Assembly: GCA_900546515.1 (NCBI GenBank)
Contig: URDG01000008.1
Location: forward strand, 1-64,000
DNA: 64,000 bases
Origin: an uncultured Eubacteriales bacterium
Lineage (GTDB): Bacteria > Bacillota > Clostridia > Oscillospirales > Oscillospiraceae
Direction: 5' to 3'
The translations under genes were made by a program, and so were the position numbers. Positions 16,165 to 24,328 of this stretch are shown one piece after another. The first letter of the stretch is position 1. Each line of letters opens with the position of its first letter. Below the pieces are notes generated by a model. That model worked only from the letters and a program-made list of their open reading frames with translations. It searched no databases and had not been told where the DNA came from.

Positions 16165-17661
16165 ATGGCAAAATATATCATGGCGCTTGACGCAGGCACG
16201 ACGTCGAACCGCTGCATACTCTTTGATCAGCATGGTGAGATATGCAGCGTCGCGCAGCAGGAATTTACGCAGTATTTTCCCCAGCCCGGCTGGGTAGAGC
16301 ATGACGCCAATGAGATTTGGCTCACGCAGTATTCCGTCGCCTCCGAAGCGCTTTCAAAGCTTGGAGCCACAGCGGAAGACATTGCCGCCATAGGCATCAC
16401 AAACCAGAGAGAAACAACCATTGTCTGGGACAAGGCGACAGGAGAACCCGTATATCACGCCATAGTCTGGCAGGACCGCCGCACTGCGGAGTACTGTGAT
16501 TCGCTCATCGCCAAAGGGCTCACGGAGAAATACCGCGCCAAGACGGGACTCGTGATCGACCCGTATTTCTCGGGAACGAAGATCCGCTGGATACTTGAGA
16601 ACGTCCCCGGCGCGCGTGAAAAGGCGGAGAGAGGCGAGCTGCTGTTCGGCACGGTAGAGACCTGGCTTATCTGGAAGCTGACCGGCGGCAAGGTCCATGT
16701 CACAGACTATTCAAATGCTTCGCGCACGATGCTGTATAATATCATAGACCTCAAGTGGGACGAGGAAATACTTGCGGAGCTTGGCATACCCGCCTGCATG
16801 CTGCCCGAAGTCAAGCCCTCCAGCTGCGTGTACGGCGAGACGACAGCCGACCTTTTCGGCGGGGCGATCACGATCTCAGGCGCGGCGGGAGACCAGCAGT
16901 CCGCACTTTTTGGACAGACGTGCTTCACGCCAGGCGATGCGAAAAATACATACGGCACCGGCTGCTTCATGCTCATGAATACCGGCGAGAAGCCTGTGTT
17001 CTCCAAAAACGGACTTGTTACCACAATCGCATGGGGAATAGACGGGAAGGTCGAGTATGCACTCGAGGGTTCTATCTTCGTCGCCGGATCTGCTGTTCAG
17101 TGGCTGCGCGACCAGCTGAAGGTGGTCGACTCGGCGGCAGACTCCGAGTATTTCGCAAACAAAGTCAAGGACACGAACGGCTGCTATGTTGTCCCGGCAT
17201 TTACGGGCCTTGGCGCGCCGCGCTGGGACCCCTATGCCCGCGGCGCTATCGTCGGACTGACCCGCGGCGTCAATAAGTATCACATCATCCGCGCAACGCT
17301 CGAATCTCTTGCATTTCAGGTATACGACGTGCTCAAGGCAATGGAAGCCGATTCCGGCATCAAGCTGGCGGCGCTCAAGGTCGACGGCGGCGCATCCGCA
17401 AATAATCTGCTGATGCAGATGCAGTCGGACATCATACAGGCACCCGTTAACCGCCCTGTCTGCGTTGAGACCACCGCAATGGGCGCGGCGTACCTCGCCG
17501 GTCTTGCGGTAGGCTACTGGAAGAGCAAGGAGGATGTGCTCAACAACTGGGCCATAGACAGGGTTTTCGGCCCCAAGATCATGCCGGCCGAGCGCGACAG
17601 GAAGGTAGCCGGCTGGAACAGAGCTGTCAGATGCACTTACGGCTGGGCAAAAGACGAATAA
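16165..17661 (+). CDS. glpK: Glycerol kinase
   Basis: 498 aa, full length. FGGY kinase pattern: N-terminal LDAGTTSNRCILFD phosphate loop, TNQRETTIVWD and VYHAIVWQDRRTAEYC (about residues 74-100). Further on are ISGAAGDQQSALFGQTCF, KNTYGTGCFMLMNTG and the C-terminal KVDGGASANNLLMQMQSDI. It phosphorylates glycerol to sn-glycerol-3-phosphate. AGGAGG lies just upstream, and it is probably co-transcribed with fbp. No glycerol facilitator gene is adjacent. Confidence 0.97.
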   Translation: MAKYIMALDAGTTSNRCILFDQHGEICSVAQQEFTQYFPQPGWVEHDANEIWLTQYSVASEALSKLGATAEDIAAIGITNQRETTIVWDKATGEPVYHAIVWQDRRTAEYCDSLIAKGLTEKYRAKTGLVIDPYFSGTKIRWILENVPGAREKAERGELLFGTVETWLIWKLTGGKVHVTDYSNASRTMLYNIIDLKWDEEILAELGIPACMLPEVKPSSCVYGETTADLFGGAITISGAAGDQQSALFGQTCFTPGDAKNTYGTGCFMLMNTGEKPVFSKNGLVTTIAWGIDGKVEYALEGSIFVAGSAVQWLRDQLKVVDSAADSEYFANKVKDTNGCYVVPAFTGLGAPRWDPYARGAIVGLTRGVNKYHIIRATLESLAFQVYDVLKAMEADSGIKLAALKVDGGASANNLLMQMQSDIIQAPVNRPVCVETTAMGAAYLAGLAVGYWKSKEDVLNNWAIDRVFGPKIMPAERDRKVAGWNRAVRCTYGWAKDE

Positions 17662-17680
17662 AACGAAATAAACAAAACAG

Positions 17681-17710
17681 AAACCGGGCTGCATTTTTGC
17701 AGCCCGGTTT
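17681..17710. terminator. Bidirectional terminator between glpK and livF
   Basis: A perfect 13-bp stem (AAACCGGGCTGCA) closes on TTTT. The minus-strand reading has the better U-rich tail (TTTCTGTTTTGTTT), so it mainly ends the liv operon. Confidence 0.85.
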
Positions 17711-17733
17711 CCGGTTATGAAGAGAGGATATGT

Positions 17734-18444
17734 TCAGCCGCCGAGGTAAGCCTTGCGGACGGCATCGCTTGCAGCGAGTTCTGCACCTGTGCCGCTGAGC
17801 GTGATCTTGCCGGTCTCGAGCACGTATGCCCGGTCGGCCACGGACAGCGCCATCTGTGCGTTCTGCTCGACAAGAAGGATAGTGGTGCCGGATTTGTGCA
17901 GTTCGCGGATAATATCGAAGATCTGCTCAACAAGAATCGGCGCGAGACCCATTGACGGCTCGTCAAGCATCAGAAGCTTCGGATGGCTCATCAGCGCACG
18001 GCCGATAGCAAGCATCTGCTGCTCGCCGCCGGACAGCGTACCGGCGATCTGCCTGCGGCGTTCCCTGAGCCTGGGGAAACGCTCATACACGGCGTCAAGA
18101 TCGGCGTCTACGCCGGAATTGTTCTGCGTGTATGCGCCCATCTCGAGGTTTTCCTGCACGGTCATCTGAAGGAAAATACGGCGGCCCTCCGGAACCTGTG
18201 CGAGACCCTTTTCAACGATCTTGTAGGAGGGGAGATGGCTGATGTTTTCGCCGCAGAATTCAATGCTGCCGGTACGGGAGTGAAGAAGACCGGAAATAGT
18301 CTGGAGCGTGGTGGATTTACCGGCGCCGTTTGCGCCGATAAGCGTGACTACCTCGCCCTCGTTGACCTCGAATGAAATGCCCTTAATGGCGTGGATAGCA
18401 CCGTAATATACGTTCAGGTTGTCTACTTTAAGTATCTGCGGCAT
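17734..18444 (-). CDS. livF: Branched-chain amino acid ABC transporter ATPase LivF
   Basis: 236 aa. Walker A is GANGAGKST (about residues 38-46), the LivF-type signature TLSGGEQQMLAIGRALMS precedes Walker B LLMLDEPSMGLAP, and the switch His is in ILLVEQNAQMAL, which is replaced by Gln as usual in this family. It energises high-affinity leucine/isoleucine/valine import at the inner face of the membrane. It is last in the livJHMGF order; its RBS overlaps the livG stop, 3 bases away. Confidence 0.95.
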   Translation of the reverse strand: MPQILKVDNLNVYYGAIHAIKGISFEVNEGEVVTLIGANGAGKSTTLQTISGLLHSRTGSIEFCGENISHLPSYKIVEKGLAQVPEGRRIFLQMTVQENLEMGAYTQNNSGVDADLDAVYERFPRLRERRRQIAGTLSGGEQQMLAIGRALMSHPKLLMLDEPSMGLAPILVEQIFDIIRELHKSGTTILLVEQNAQMALSVADRAYVLETGKITLSGTGAELAASDAVRKAYLGG

Positions 18445-18447
18445 GGT

Positions 18448-19302
18448 TTAAGCCTCCTTCTTCTTTCCCAGGTAAGCTTCGATCACGACAGGATCGGACT
18501 GGATGTCTGCGGGCGTGCCCTTGGCAATGACTTTGCCGAAGTTCAGCACGCAGATGCCCTCGCAAATGCCCATGACAAGATTCATATCGTGCTCGATGAG
18601 CATGATAGCTATCTGGAACATGTCGCGTATTTTGATGATGTTCTCCATGAGCTCCGCAGTCTCTGAGGGATTCATGCCCGCTGCGGGCTCGTCGAGCAGC
18701 AGCAGACTGGGATTCGTGCCAAGCGCACGGACGATCTCAAGCCTTCTCTGTGCACCGTATGGGAGCGAGCCTGCTTTCCAGTCGGCCATGCCTTCCATAT
18801 TGAAGATGCTCAGCAGCTCCATTGCGCGCTCGTGCGCGATGCGCTCCTGCTTCCAGTATGAGGGCAGCCGCAGTATGCCGCTTGCCATGTTATACTTTAT
18901 GGAGTTGTGCAAGCCGAGCTTGACGTTATCCTCAACGCTGAGGTTGGAGAAAAGACGGATGTTCTGGAAGGTACGTGCGACGCCGAGACGGTTTACCTGC
19001 GCGGTGGACATGCCGTGCGTGTCGATGCCGTCGACAAGAATGGAGCCGCGGGTGGGCTGATAGACCTTTGTGAGCAGGTTGAATACCGTAGTCTTGCCTG
19101 CGCCGTTAGGCCCGATAAGACCGGCGATCTCTGTGCGCCCGATAGTAAGATCGAAGTCGTCAACAGCGGTCAGGCCGCCGAAGTCGATCCCGATGTGGCG
19201 TGCTTCAAGCACAGGGCTCTTGTCCAGATCGCGTTCGGGAATAAACGAATTTGTCGGCAGCGGGACAAGCGGGCTTTCATTTTTTGAATATACCTTAGCC
19301 AT
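18448..19302 (-). CDS. livG: Branched-chain amino acid ABC transporter ATPase LivG
   Basis: 284 aa. An N-terminal extension of about 30 residues precedes the ABC fold. Walker A is GPNGAGKTT (about 67-75); the long LivG insert RTFQNIRLFSNLSVEDNVKLGLH is present; the signature reads SLPYGAQRRLEIVRAL and Walker B LLLLDEPAAGMNP, with IEHDMNLVM as switch. It pairs with LivF. The start overlaps the end of livM by 8 bases, with GGAGG upstream. Confidence 0.95.
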   Translation of the reverse strand: MAKVYSKNESPLVPLPTNSFIPERDLDKSPVLEARHIGIDFGGLTAVDDFDLTIGRTEIAGLIGPNGAGKTTVFNLLTKVYQPTRGSILVDGIDTHGMSTAQVNRLGVARTFQNIRLFSNLSVEDNVKLGLHNSIKYNMASGILRLPSYWKQERIAHERAMELLSIFNMEGMADWKAGSLPYGAQRRLEIVRALGTNPSLLLLDEPAAGMNPSETAELMENIIKIRDMFQIAIMLIEHDMNLVMGICEGICVLNFGKVIAKGTPADIQSDPVVIEAYLGKKKEA

Positions 19303-20362
19303 TTGTCGTTTCCTCCTTTTCCCTGCGCGGAATGATACGGCTTAGAAGCGCCTTGACGCGGGGATCGTTCGTGGCCAGCATTACAAGGATAAGCACCACG
19401 GCATATACGAGCATGCGGTAATCGTCAAAGCCGCGCAGAGCCTCCGGCAGGATAGTCAGCACGGCGGCGGAAATGACCGAGCCCCAGATGTTGCCCAGAC
19501 CGCCGAGAACTACAAATACCAGCACGAGTATAGATGTGTTGAAGTCGAATTTCGATGAAGTGAGGTTTGAGAAGTTCAGGCCGTAGAGAGCACCGGCGGC
19601 GCCGGCGAGAGCGGCGGAGGTGATGAAGGCCATGAGCTTGTACTTGGTGATGTTGATGCCGACGGATTCCGCGGCGATACGGTTATCGCGCAGAGCCATG
19701 ATCGCGCGGCCGGAACGGCTGTGGATGAGGTTGAGCACTATAACGAGAGTGATCATAATAAGTACGAAGCCGGCAGTAAAAGTGGAAATGGTCTGCGTGC
19801 CGGTCGCACCCTGCGCGCCCTTGATGATCACCTTGCCCGTCTCGGAAAGACCCAGATCGGTCACGCTCTTTGCACCGGTCGCATTGAAGATGATATGCAG
19901 GCCGTTCTCATCCCGCCCGACAATGAGGCAGTTTACGAGCTCCTTGATGATCTCGCCCGCGGCGAGCGTCACGATAGCCAGATAGTCGCCGCGCAGACGA
20001 AGGACGGGCACGCCGACGATAAGCCCGGCGAGGGCGGCAAATACCGCGCCCACAACGAGCGCTAGAACAAGACGCACAACGGGGGAGGGGACAGCGCTTT
20101 GCAGGCTCATCGCGGTGATGATCCCGGAAAAAGCGCCGATGCTCATGAAGCCCGCGTGACCGAGGCTCAGCTCACCGAGAATACCGACAGTCAGGTTAAG
20201 AGACACGGCCATCACAATGTAGCAGCAGATGGGGACCAGCTGACCTGCGAGAGAGCGCGTCAGCATGCCGTTGTTTTTCAGCACGGTCAGTACGACGAAG
20301 GCCGCCGTAACGCCGAGATAGGTTGCAAAATCGACTTTTGTGGATTTCTTCAGCTTTTTCAT
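19295..20362 (-). CDS. livM: Branched-chain amino acid ABC transporter permease LivM
   Basis: 355 aa from the ATG at 20362 (GAGGTGG 5 bases upstream overlaps the livH stop); a longer frame from 20392 would overlap livH. Eight or more hydrophobic helices are seen, with LivM landmarks GILGELSLGHAGFMSIGAF (about residues 59-77), GDYLAIVTLAAGEIIKELV and GRAIMALRDNRIAAESVGI (the coupling-helix segment). It forms the membrane channel together with LivH. Confidence 0.94.
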   Translation of the reverse strand: MKKLKKSTKVDFATYLGVTAAFVVLTVLKNNGMLTRSLAGQLVPICCYIVMAVSLNLTVGILGELSLGHAGFMSIGAFSGIITAMSLQSAVPSPVVRLVLALVVGAVFAALAGLIVGVPVLRLRGDYLAIVTLAAGEIIKELVNCLIVGRDENGLHIIFNATGAKSVTDLGLSETGKVIIKGAQGATGTQTISTFTAGFVLIMITLVIVLNLIHSRSGRAIMALRDNRIAAESVGINITKYKLMAFITSAALAGAAGALYGLNFSNLTSSKFDFNTSILVLVFVVLGGLGNIWGSVISAAVLTILPEALRGFDDYRMLVYAVVLILVMLATNDPRVKALLSRIIPRREKEETTNG

Positions 20363-20372
20363 TTCCGCCACC

Positions 20373-21251
20373 TCAGACCTTTTCCGGCACATACTTGCCC
20401 AGCAGACCGGCCGGACGTACCAGCAGAGTCACGATAAGGACCGCAAACACGATGGAGTTTGCAAGCTGTGTGGAGATATATGCCTTTGCCATGGATTCGA
20501 TTATGCCCAGCAGTATTCCGCCGAGGAATGCGCCGGGAATGGAGCCGATGCCGCCGAACACTGCGGCCGTGAAGGCCTTGATGCCGGGCATGGAGCCTGT
20601 TGTCGGCATGAGCGAGGTGTAGGATGAGCACAGAAGCACGCCTGCGACTGCCGCCAGCGCAGAGCCGATCGCAAAGGTGAGCGAAATAGTGAAGTTGACG
20701 TTGATGCCCATCAGCTGCGCCGCACCTTTATCCTCAGAGCAGGCGCGCATGGCCTTGCCCATACGGCTCTTGGAGGTGAACAGCGTCAGCGCCGCCATTA
20801 TGACGAGGCACACAACGACAGTCAGCAGCGACACATAGGAGATGGTGAGCTGTCCGTCAAAGAGCTTCACAGCGCCGGCAACAACAGGGGTATACGCCTT
20901 CGGGCTTGCACCCCAGATCAGAAGCGCGGCATTCTGGAGAAAATAGCTCACGCCGATAGCCGTGATAAGTACGGCCAGCGCCGGGGCCGAGCGCAGCGGC
21001 TTGTAGGCCAGTCCTTCGATAAGGACGCCGAGCACCGTGCATACGATCATGGCCAGTATCACGGCGAGCCATGACGGCAGCCCAAGAGAATTGATGGCCA
21101 TCAGTGAGATGTATCCGCCCACCATAATAATATCGCCGTGGGCAAAGTTCAGCATTTTGGCGATGCCGTAGACCATCGTGTAGCCAAGCGCGATAATGGC
21201 GTACACGCTGCCAAGGCTTATGCCGCTGACAAGGTATGACAGGAATTCCAT
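20373..21251 (-). CDS. livH: Branched-chain amino acid ABC transporter permease LivH
   Basis: 292 aa. The N-terminus SGISLGSVYAIIALGYTMVYGIAKMLNFAHGDIIMVGGY is diagnostic of LivH. RMGKAMRACSEDKGAAQLMGINV (about residues 165-187) is the ATPase-contact loop, followed by GGIGSIPGAFLGGILLGIIES. AGAGGAT lies before the start. It is separated from livJ upstream by two strong hairpins. Confidence 0.94.
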   Translation of the reverse strand: MEFLSYLVSGISLGSVYAIIALGYTMVYGIAKMLNFAHGDIIMVGGYISLMAINSLGLPSWLAVILAMIVCTVLGVLIEGLAYKPLRSAPALAVLITAIGVSYFLQNAALLIWGASPKAYTPVVAGAVKLFDGQLTISYVSLLTVVVCLVIMAALTLFTSKSRMGKAMRACSEDKGAAQLMGINVNFTISLTFAIGSALAAVAGVLLCSSYTSLMPTTGSMPGIKAFTAAVFGGIGSIPGAFLGGILLGIIESMAKAYISTQLANSIVFAVLIVTLLVRPAGLLGKYVPEKV

Positions 21252-21280
21252 TTGCTTTATCCTCTCTCTTTATGTGCTTT

Positions 21281-21361
21281 GCGGTATTTACACCGTCGCA
21301 GAAGTCATCTGCCCCGGTGTAAATACCGCATTTCGCCGGGAGCTCCGGGCCGGAGCTCCCG
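21281..21361 (-). other. Two intercistronic hairpins between livJ and livH
   Basis: Transcribed on the minus strand, an 11-bp GC-rich stem (CGGGAGCTCCG, 3-base loop, 21337-21361) comes first. A 15-bp perfect stem (GCGGTATTTACACCG with its partner, 21281-21329, 19-base loop) follows. Neither has a long U tract, so they look like RNA-stabilising or partial-attenuation structures that would leave more livJ mRNA than permease mRNA. Confidence 0.7.
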
Positions 21362-21405
21362 ACAAGCGGTTTCTGTATGCGTTTCAGCCGGTTTTAGGTG
21401 TCGGC

Positions 21406-22617
21406 TTATTCACCTGCGGAGACGTAAACGCCGTTCTTGATGACGACAGCGGAGGGGAGCTTGCTGACTTCGCCGTTTACGTTCCAGGTCATACCGGTGC
21501 CGGTCAGACCGTCAAAGGTCATGGTCGGGAAGGTGGCGACGAGTGCGTCGCAGATCTCCTCTGCGGACATGTCAGGAGTGCAGCCGGCAGTTTCAAGTGC
21601 CTGCTTGAGAGCATAGATCACGTCGTACTGGTCGGCAGCGAACTGGTTGGGGGTCTCGCCGTAGCGCTCTACATACTCGCTGACGAAGTTCTGAGTGCGC
21701 TCATCCTGTGCGTCTGCGGAGAACGGAGTCAGAACCATGACGTCCTCTGCGAGGCTGAGGTCGAAGTTATCGAGGGTGAGGATGCCGTCCATGCCGTCAA
21801 CACCGAAGAAAGTGGGAGCGTAGCCCATTGCGTTGGCCTGAGTGAGGATGACGGAAGCGGGCTGGTAGTAGATGGGTAGGAATACAAGGTCAGCGCCGGC
21901 GGCCTGTGCACCGGTGAGCTGTACGGAGAAGTCGGTCATGGTGTCCTTGGTGAAGGTGCCTTCGTAAACGACCTCGAGACCCTTTGCGCTGCCTTCGGTC
22001 ACGAAGGTGTCGCGGATACCCTGGGAGTATGCGTCGTCGTTCTGATAGATGATAGCGATCTTGCTTTCGGGCATGTTAGATGCGATGTAGGTTGCGGAGC
22101 CGGTGCCCTGGTTGGGGTCGGTGAAGCACATCTGGAAGACGTTATCCTTGTCCGCGGTTACGTCGGGGGAGGAAGCGGAGGGAGTCAGCATGAACACGCG
22201 GTCCTCGTTGACCTTGGCTGCAACGGAGATGGAAGGACCTGTGGTGACAGGGCCGGCCAGAACCTGCATACCCCAGTCGTAGAGGTTGTTGTAAGCGTTG
22301 ACGGAGGTCTCGCCGTCGTTGACGTCGTCCTCAAACTTATACTCGATCAGTGCGCCGTTGATGCCGCCGGCTGCGTTGATCTCGTCAACGGCGATCTGGC
22401 CGCCGTTCTTGACTGCCTGGCCGTAGATGGCCGCGGCGCCGGTCAGAGGGCCAACTCCGCCGAACTTGAAGGTACCGGCAGAAGCGGCGGTATCTGCGGA
22501 AGAGTCGGAAGCTGCGGGGGCATCAGTTGCCGCCGGAGCAGAAGAGGAACTGCCGCAGCCGGCCAGCAGGCAGGCGCACATGGCAAATACCATTACGAGA
22601 GATACGAGTTTTTTCAT
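21406..22617 (-). CDS. livJ: Branched-chain amino acid ABC transporter substrate-binding lipoprotein
   Basis: 403 aa. The signal peptide ends in the lipobox LLAGC (lipid Cys at residue 21), followed by a Ser/Ala-rich linker to about residue 47. The type I periplasmic-binding fold starts FKFGGVGPLTGAAAIYGQAVKNGGQIAVDEINAAGGINGALIEY, the classic Leu/Ile/Val-binding start. Later DLVFLPIYYQPASVILTQANAMGY and FAADQYDVIYALKQAL fit the second lobe. It is the extracellular receptor of the LivHMGF importer. AAGGAGAAAC precedes the ATG. Confidence 0.94.
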   Translation of the reverse strand: MKKLVSLVMVFAMCACLLAGCGSSSSAPAATDAPAASDSSADTAASAGTFKFGGVGPLTGAAAIYGQAVKNGGQIAVDEINAAGGINGALIEYKFEDDVNDGETSVNAYNNLYDWGMQVLAGPVTTGPSISVAAKVNEDRVFMLTPSASSPDVTADKDNVFQMCFTDPNQGTGSATYIASNMPESKIAIIYQNDDAYSQGIRDTFVTEGSAKGLEVVYEGTFTKDTMTDFSVQLTGAQAAGADLVFLPIYYQPASVILTQANAMGYAPTFFGVDGMDGILTLDNFDLSLAEDVMVLTPFSADAQDERTQNFVSEYVERYGETPNQFAADQYDVIYALKQALETAGCTPDMSAEEICDALVATFPTMTFDGLTGTGMTWNVNGEVSKLPSAVVIKNGVYVSAGE

Positions 22618-22650
22618 TTTGTTTCTCCTTGAAAAATCTATTTATACAAA

Positions 22651-22685
22651 AAATCGGCCCTGACCAAACTGGTCAGAGCCGATTT
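22651..22685 (-). terminator. Terminator-like hairpin upstream of livJ
   Basis: On the minus strand a stem of about 16 bp (AAATCGGC plus CTGACCA, one mismatch) is followed by TTTTTTTG. It can end the upstream small gene. Because a possible livJ -10 lies just upstream of it, it might instead act as an attenuator in the livJ leader. Confidence 0.75.
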
Positions 22686-22687
22686 GA

Positions 22688-22696
22688 AGTATACCA
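22688..22696 (-). promoter_or_regulatory. Possible extended -10 promoter for livJ
   Basis: On the minus strand TGG followed by TATACT. No convincing -35 is present. Transcription would begin at the foot of the terminator-like hairpin. Confidence 0.35.
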
Positions 22697-22702
22697 ATCA
22701 AA

Positions 22703-23014
22703 TCATTGCACCAAAACCACGTTCAGCCGTCTTGAGTTTCCACCGCATATGCAAATAATTATGGCGAAAAGTACGACAGTAATTATTATAACTGCCGCTG
22801 CGTCAATTATTATTATGGCGGAAGAGACCAACCGCGCAAGTATGAGACAGAGGGCAGCAAAAATGGACACTGCAAGAGCAGTGTCCATAGTAAGCAGGAG
22901 GGCCGTATTCTCAGACTTTGCGGTCTTGGTGCAGGAAGAGGACGCAGAGCGGAACTCAGTGCATGCTGCATTTGAGTTGGACATATTGAAACGGTTTTCA
23001 AAGCGCTCAGTCAT
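22703..23014 (-). CDS. Small membrane protein of unknown function
   Basis: 103 aa from the ATG at 23014 (AAGGGAG 8 bases upstream); an upstream in-frame ATG at 23032 lacks such a site. An N-terminal polar segment of about 40 residues (MTERFENRFNMSNSNAACTEF) is followed by two hydrophobic helices (ALLLTMDTALAVSIFAALCLILA and IIIIDAAAVIIITVVLFAIIICI). A consensus promoter stands upstream and a terminator downstream, which supports a real gene. No family was recognised. A perfect 11-bp inverted repeat followed by T residues (22863-22888) lies inside the coding sequence. Confidence 0.6.
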   Translation of the reverse strand: MTERFENRFNMSNSNAACTEFRSASSSCTKTAKSENTALLLTMDTALAVSIFAALCLILARLVSSAIIIIDAAAVIIITVVLFAIIICICGGNSRRLNVVLVQ

Positions 23015-23044
23015 TATTGCGTCTCCCTTCATGATGATGGCTGC

Positions 23045-23073
23045 ACTTTAGCACCATAAAGGCATAATGTCAA
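23045..23073 (-). promoter_or_regulatory. Promoter of the small membrane protein
   Basis: On the minus strand consensus TTGACA (23068-23073), a 17-base spacer, TAAAGT (23045-23050). Confidence 0.7.
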
Positions 23074-23114
23074 TACGTCAGAGCGTGATTCTACCGCTTG
23101 TATACGTTTTCGTC

Positions 23115-23164
23115 AAAAAAGCCTCTCACGTTTTGTCGAACATGCACAAAACATGAGAGGCTTT
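23115..23164 (-). terminator. Terminator of the exonuclease gene
   Basis: The long stem pairs AAAAGCCTCTCA and GTTTTG with CAAAAC and TGAGAGGCTTTT, with a T run on the minus strand. Confidence 0.9.
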
Positions 23165-23191
23165 TGTATTTGCCGGAGACCGAACCGGGCG

Positions 23192-24175
23192 TCACTTGGC
23201 CGGACGGTTCTTGCGGCTGACATGACCGCGACCTCTTCTGCGCGCCTGCGTGGACTTTGCTTTGTAAAAGTCCTGCATGGCGGGAGTGGCCTCGTATACG
23301 AGCTTGTTTGCAGTCCATTTTTTGCTCTCTGCATCCTTGCGGAATTTTGCGCGGACAAGGTACGAGCCATGCTCCGGACAGGTATAGATATTCATATAGC
23401 GCTGATCGCCCTGATTTATCCATTTGACGTCGGTTGTGGCGCCGCCGCATACCGGACAGGGGAGCTCAGTGAGTCTTGCATCGTTGAAAGCTGCGGCCTT
23501 GCTTTCAAAGCCTTCGAAACTTTCGTGCAGGATCGGCTCTTCGCCGCTTTTATCCACCGGTGGCTTGTAGTTTGGCATGCGCGTTGCAAGTATCCTGCCG
23601 GCCTCGGGATAGAGGCGCAGTCCTTCAGCCATGTCGAGCTTTGTGCAGACAAGGGCGGTATTGTACGCATCGCCGAGAGCGTCATGCGCCACGCGGGTCT
23701 GCTCGATCTCGAAATGCTCCATCGCGCAGGCGAGGGATTTCTGGTTCTTGTCGCCGCCGGTCTGGAGGTTGTAGATAAGCTGAAGGTTGACCCAGCCTGC
23801 GATCCAGTCCCAGTCAAGATCGTGGATTATGATGTTCTGCTCGAGGATGCCCTGGTCGTCGCAGCCCCATGTGATGAATGTGACGTCGTCCCCGCAGAAG
23901 CTGTGCAGCTGTTCAAGCGCGTCGGCAAAGGCGATGCCGTGCGCAAGGCGCTCCTTGTCAAAGCCGGTGATCTTTTTCACCTTATAATGCATGCGCTTGA
24001 AATAGACAGGCTTGACGTCTATGGTAAGCTCCTCGGCGGGCTGCATGTTCTCATCCAGTCTTACCGCGCCTATTTCTATGATCTCCCCGCGCAGATGTAT
24101 GGGGAGTTTGTTGAAAACGGAGGATTTGGAGCTCATAGCCTGATTCCATTCCAAATCCACCACTACGTAATTCAT
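23192..24175 (-). CDS. DEDDh 3'-5' exonuclease domain protein (KapD-like)
   Basis: 327 aa from the ATG at 24175; a TTG six bases upstream is also possible. The exonuclease domain runs from residue 1 to about 195: VVVDLEWNQ gives the first Asp-Glu pair, TWGCDDQGIL the middle Asp, and VAHDALGDAYNTALV the His and last Asp. The C-terminal 90 residues hold a CPVCGG...CPEHGS zinc-ribbon-like segment and a basic tail (QARRRGRGHVSRKNRPAK) suited to nucleic-acid binding. Homologues include KapD, an inhibitor of the KinA sporulation pathway, but the substrate here is unknown. Confidence 0.87.
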   Translation of the reverse strand: MNYVVVDLEWNQAMSSKSSVFNKLPIHLRGEIIEIGAVRLDENMQPAEELTIDVKPVYFKRMHYKVKKITGFDKERLAHGIAFADALEQLHSFCGDDVTFITWGCDDQGILEQNIIIHDLDWDWIAGWVNLQLIYNLQTGGDKNQKSLACAMEHFEIEQTRVAHDALGDAYNTALVCTKLDMAEGLRLYPEAGRILATRMPNYKPPVDKSGEEPILHESFEGFESKAAAFNDARLTELPCPVCGGATTDVKWINQGDQRYMNIYTCPEHGSYLVRAKFRKDAESKKWTANKLVYEATPAMQDFYKAKSTQARRRGRGHVSRKNRPAK

Positions 24176-24269
24176 ATGCAATCGTATCCTTTGTAATTAT
24201 ATCATCAAGACTAAATTTTATTATAACACAAGTTTCTCATTCATGCACCTGTTTTTTTATAAATAGACT

Positions 24270-24297
24270 TTGCATTGAGAAAAATATGTGGTAAAAT
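24270..24297 (+). promoter_or_regulatory. Promoter of murF
   Basis: TTGCAT (24270-24275), a 16-base spacer, and TGG plus TAAAAT (24292-24297), an extended -10, about 30 bases before the start. Confidence 0.6.
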
Positions 24298-24328
24298 CCA
24301 CGTGTTATTTATCCTGGAGGTAATCGGT

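Noticed and set aside
20362..20392. N-terminal extension of LivM to 20392
   Set aside because: It would overlap livH by 20 bases and has no ribosome binding site, while the ATG at 20362 has GAGGTGG at the right distance.
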